Assembly (NCBI GenBank): GCA_047620505.1
Contig: JBLHKS010000014.1
Location: 1-64,000 of the forward strand
Length of the DNA stretch: 64,000 bases
From: JBLHKS01 sp047620505
GTDB taxonomy: Bacteria > Verrucomicrobiota > Verrucomicrobiia > Verrucomicrobiales > DEV007
Direction of reading: 5' to 3'
Part shown: piece by piece, positions 62,590 to 64,000 of the stretch
How the letters are laid out: each line of letters starts with the position of its first letter
How positions within the stretch are numbered: position 1 is the first letter of the stretch
Position numbers and translations under genes: made by a program
Notes under the pieces: model-generated
The model's database searches: none
Told to the model about the DNA's origin: nothing
What the model saw: the letters and a program-made list of their open reading frames with translations, nothing else

Positions 62590-64000
62590 TTATCTCCAAG
62601 CCAGTGATTCGAAGCGGACGGTCGTGCCCCAGCTGCCGATCGCGAGGCCGGAGAACCCCGAAATCCCTGGGCGCTTCCACGGATCCTCAACGGTCAATTT
62701 GCGATTCGTCATCGGGACGACCAATTTTTTCTCGCCGAGACTCGCGCTGAGTTGCTCCGGTTGAATACTGAGAACCAACTCATAGGTCACCTCGTCGATT
62801 AAATTTACGGCCAATTGCTGGCTTGGCGGCTGACCGCGACTAGGCGGCTGAGAGCGAGTCGGCGGGCGACCAGAAAACGTCGGGCGACCAAAAATCGGCA
62901 GGCCGTCAATCCACTGAAATCCGGCCAGCGGTTCCTCATACGGACTGAATTCGAAGTTTCCAAATCCATGCGAGCTCGGGAAAAATACGCTGATCGCTTT
63001 GACACCAGAGAGCCGCTGAAATCGCAGCCGAAGCTCGTAAGAATCGAGATCCCAAGCGCGCCGAACGGCGAGGGCCTGCGGTTGCCATTCGAGTGGCGGG
63101 CGCGAAACGATCGCATCACCGTCGCGTTCCCAATCGCCAAAAAGTTGATCGCGAGAGACTTCGATGTCGGCCAGCAAATCGGTCCAGTCGGCTGCGTTGG
63201 GATCGGCTGGGGCTGGAGCTAGCTTTGGCCCGGAATCCCGACCATCGAGCCAAACTCCGCCGCCAGCAGCTGCTGCGGCTGCTGCAAAACCGAGCCCGAT
63301 CGTCAGCCACTTTCGCCGACTCGGCTTCGCATTGGAGGACGGCAACGCCGCGAGAAATTCGTGCACCGTCGCGAACCGATCTTCTGGCTTCGGCCGCAGC
63401 GCGCGCAACACCGTTTCCTTCACCTCCGGCGGCCCGGGCGGGGGCTCGAAGTTGCCCTGCGGCCGCTCGCCGGTGAGCAATTCGTAAGCGAGGACGCCGA
63501 GGCTGTAGATGTCGGCGCGCAGATCAACCCGCTCGCCGCTGAGTTGCTCGGGCGCCATCGAACCCGGCGTGCCCATCGTCAGGCCCGTCAAGGTGAGGCG
63601 CTCGCCTGATTCGGCCTCAACCGTGGCGAGATCTGCGAGGCCAAAATCGCTCACTTTCGGCACGCCCAGCGGCGTGAGCAGCACGTTGGCCGGTTTGAGG
63701 TCGCGGTGGATGATCCCGGCATCATGCGCGGCGGCGAGACCGGCTCCGATTTGACGAATCAGGGCGAGAGCGTCGTCCACCGGGAGCGGCGCATCGCGAT
63801 CCAGCAGCTGCTGGAGAGTCCCGCCCTCGACGAGTTCCAAAATGAGCGCCGCACCGCCTCCGGGAAGTTCGAGATAGTCGAAAACAGACACCACGTTGGG
63901 ATGATTCAATTGCCCGAGAACAGACGCCTCTCGCCGAAAACGCTCGTCGGCCATCGTGAAGAGATCACCGTTTCGTTTCTGCTCCGGAACCCTTTTCAGA
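62590..64000 (-). CDS. Serine/threonine protein kinase with C-terminal extracytoplasmic domain (partial)
   Basis: The frame is open to the right edge of the window, so the N-terminus is missing; the first visible residues 'LKRVPEQKRN' probably include the catalytic Lys. Hanks-type motifs follow: 'HRDLKPANVLL' (catalytic Asp), 'SDFGLADL' and 'MAPEQLSGERVDLRADIYSL'. After the kinase domain comes a basic segment, one membrane helix with a long poly-Ala run, and about 200 residues outside the cytoplasm with a short GRP/SxPP repeat stretch. Likely a membrane receptor kinase. Palindromes at 63265 (in the poly-Ala helix) and 63803 (QQLL). Confidence 0.92.
   Translation of the reverse strand, partial: LKRVPEQKRNGDLFTMADERFRREASVLGQLNHPNVVSVFDYLELPGGGAALILELVEGGTLQQLLDRDAPLPVDDALALIRQIGAGLAAAHDAGIIHRDLKPANVLLTPLGVPKVSDFGLADLATVEAESGERLTLTGLTMGTPGSMAPEQLSGERVDLRADIYSLGVLAYELLTGERPQGNFEPPPGPPEVKETVLRALRPKPEDRFATVHEFLAALPSSNAKPSRRKWLTIGLGFAAAAAAAGGGVWLDGRDSGPKLAPAPADPNAADWTDLLADIEVSRDQLFGDWERDGDAIVSRPPLEWQPQALAVRRAWDLDSYELRLRFQRLSGVKAISVFFPSSHGFGNFEFSPYEEPLAGFQWIDGLPIFGRPTFSGRPPTRSQPPSRGQPPSQQLAVNLIDEVTYELVLSIQPEQLSASLGEKKLVVPMTNRKLTVEDPWKRPGISGFSGLAIGSWGTTVRFESLAWR

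Larger units (their letters stand above)
3140..63812. repeat. Highly iterated palindrome AGCAGCTGCT (32 copies)
   Basis: Exact 10-bp copies start at 3141, 5423, 8294, 9798, 11520, 13997, 15337, 16293, 18752, 19928, 23501, 28497, 30048, 30381, 31730, 33753, 35594, 36931, 38616, 40406, 42296, 43329, 44384, 45392, 46569, 48081, 48894, 51464, 52657, 54948, 63265 and 63803. In 23 the palindrome extends to 12 bases, CAGCAGCTGCTG, often with CC/GG or TC/GA flanks. Fourteen are read in the QLL/QQLL frame, twelve as Ala-Ala-Ala (always GCA GCT GCT), two as Ser-Ser-Cys. Four are intergenic (19928, 28497, 52657, 54948). About 0.06 are expected by chance in 64 kb. Constraint therefore acts on DNA rather than on any protein. 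Confidence 0.9.

Noticed and set aside
3140..63812. Iterated palindrome explained as Ala-rich signal peptides or QQLL protein motifs
   Set aside because: The same DNA is read in three frames and in intergenic gaps, so no protein motif explains it.
3140..63812. Iterated palindrome as a dispersed transposon end or REP element
   Set aside because: No conserved sequence beyond about 14 bases flanks the copies and most are inside essential-looking genes without disruption.

Overview
The window looks like a Verrucomicrobiota chromosome. The gene set is typical of that phylum: two secreted sulfatases, a DUF1549/DUF1553 protein, PQQ-type beta-propeller proteins with LamG or cytochrome modules, prepilin-like cassette proteins, rhomboids with a shared C-terminal motif, and a Ser/Thr kinase with a C-terminal sensor-like region. 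By eye the composition is mid-50s percent GC. Shine-Dalgarno sequences are rare ahead of the starts. No rRNA, CRISPR array or intact transposon is visible.

Layout. 0-3.4 kb: an RND/MMPL exporter shorter than its family, a divergent TetR regulator, and yaaA. 3.4-12.4 kb: DUF3147, lnt, SMP-30 hydrolase, zinc alcohol dehydrogenase, DCC oxidoreductase with a membrane partner, nitroreductase, peroxiredoxin with a visible promoter and terminator, and a thioredoxin-like gene with an in-frame TGA that may encode selenocysteine. 12.4-14.8 kb: a TIR-transmembrane gene running out of frame into a 41-residue repeat gene. 15.1-19.8 kb: two Cys/Met PLP enzymes and an ankyrin/L,D-transpeptidase fusion. 19.9-27.8 kb: a nine-gene type IV pilus/type II secretion-like operon with a strong sigma70-type promoter. 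28-37.6 kb: thioesterase, two sulfatases, a VapBC module, an FGE-like/LRR protein, a VWA-like protein and a DUF1549/DUF1553 protein. 37.7-48.5 kb: MscS channel, an inactive and an active rhomboid side by side, an oxidoreductase, an ArnT-like glycosyltransferase, a SanA-like protein, and a bacterial Roco GTPase with an unknown partner. 48.5-55 kb: a 42-bp degenerate tandem repeat, a two-gene PQQ-propeller operon and the nfeD-floA cluster.

55.0-57.9 kb is a small probable genomic island at a tRNA-Leu gene. It holds a decayed coding region, a three-gene overlapping operon of unknown function, the N-terminal remnant of a cytosine methyltransferase, and at its far end an imperfect copy of the tRNA 3' end. 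58-64 kb: a 1507-residue secreted propeller/di-heme protein and a Ser/Thr kinase cut by the window edge.

The most striking signal is a perfect 10-bp palindrome, AGCAGCTGCT (usually CAGCAGCTGCTG). It occurs 32 times, about every 2 kb, in all three reading frames and in intergenic DNA, with unusually even spacing. About 0.06 copies are expected by chance. It is absent from the tRNA-Leu island. It behaves like a highly iterated palindrome or genome-wide binding, methylation or uptake site, and no feature annotation explains it. The second main candidate is the putative selenoprotein.
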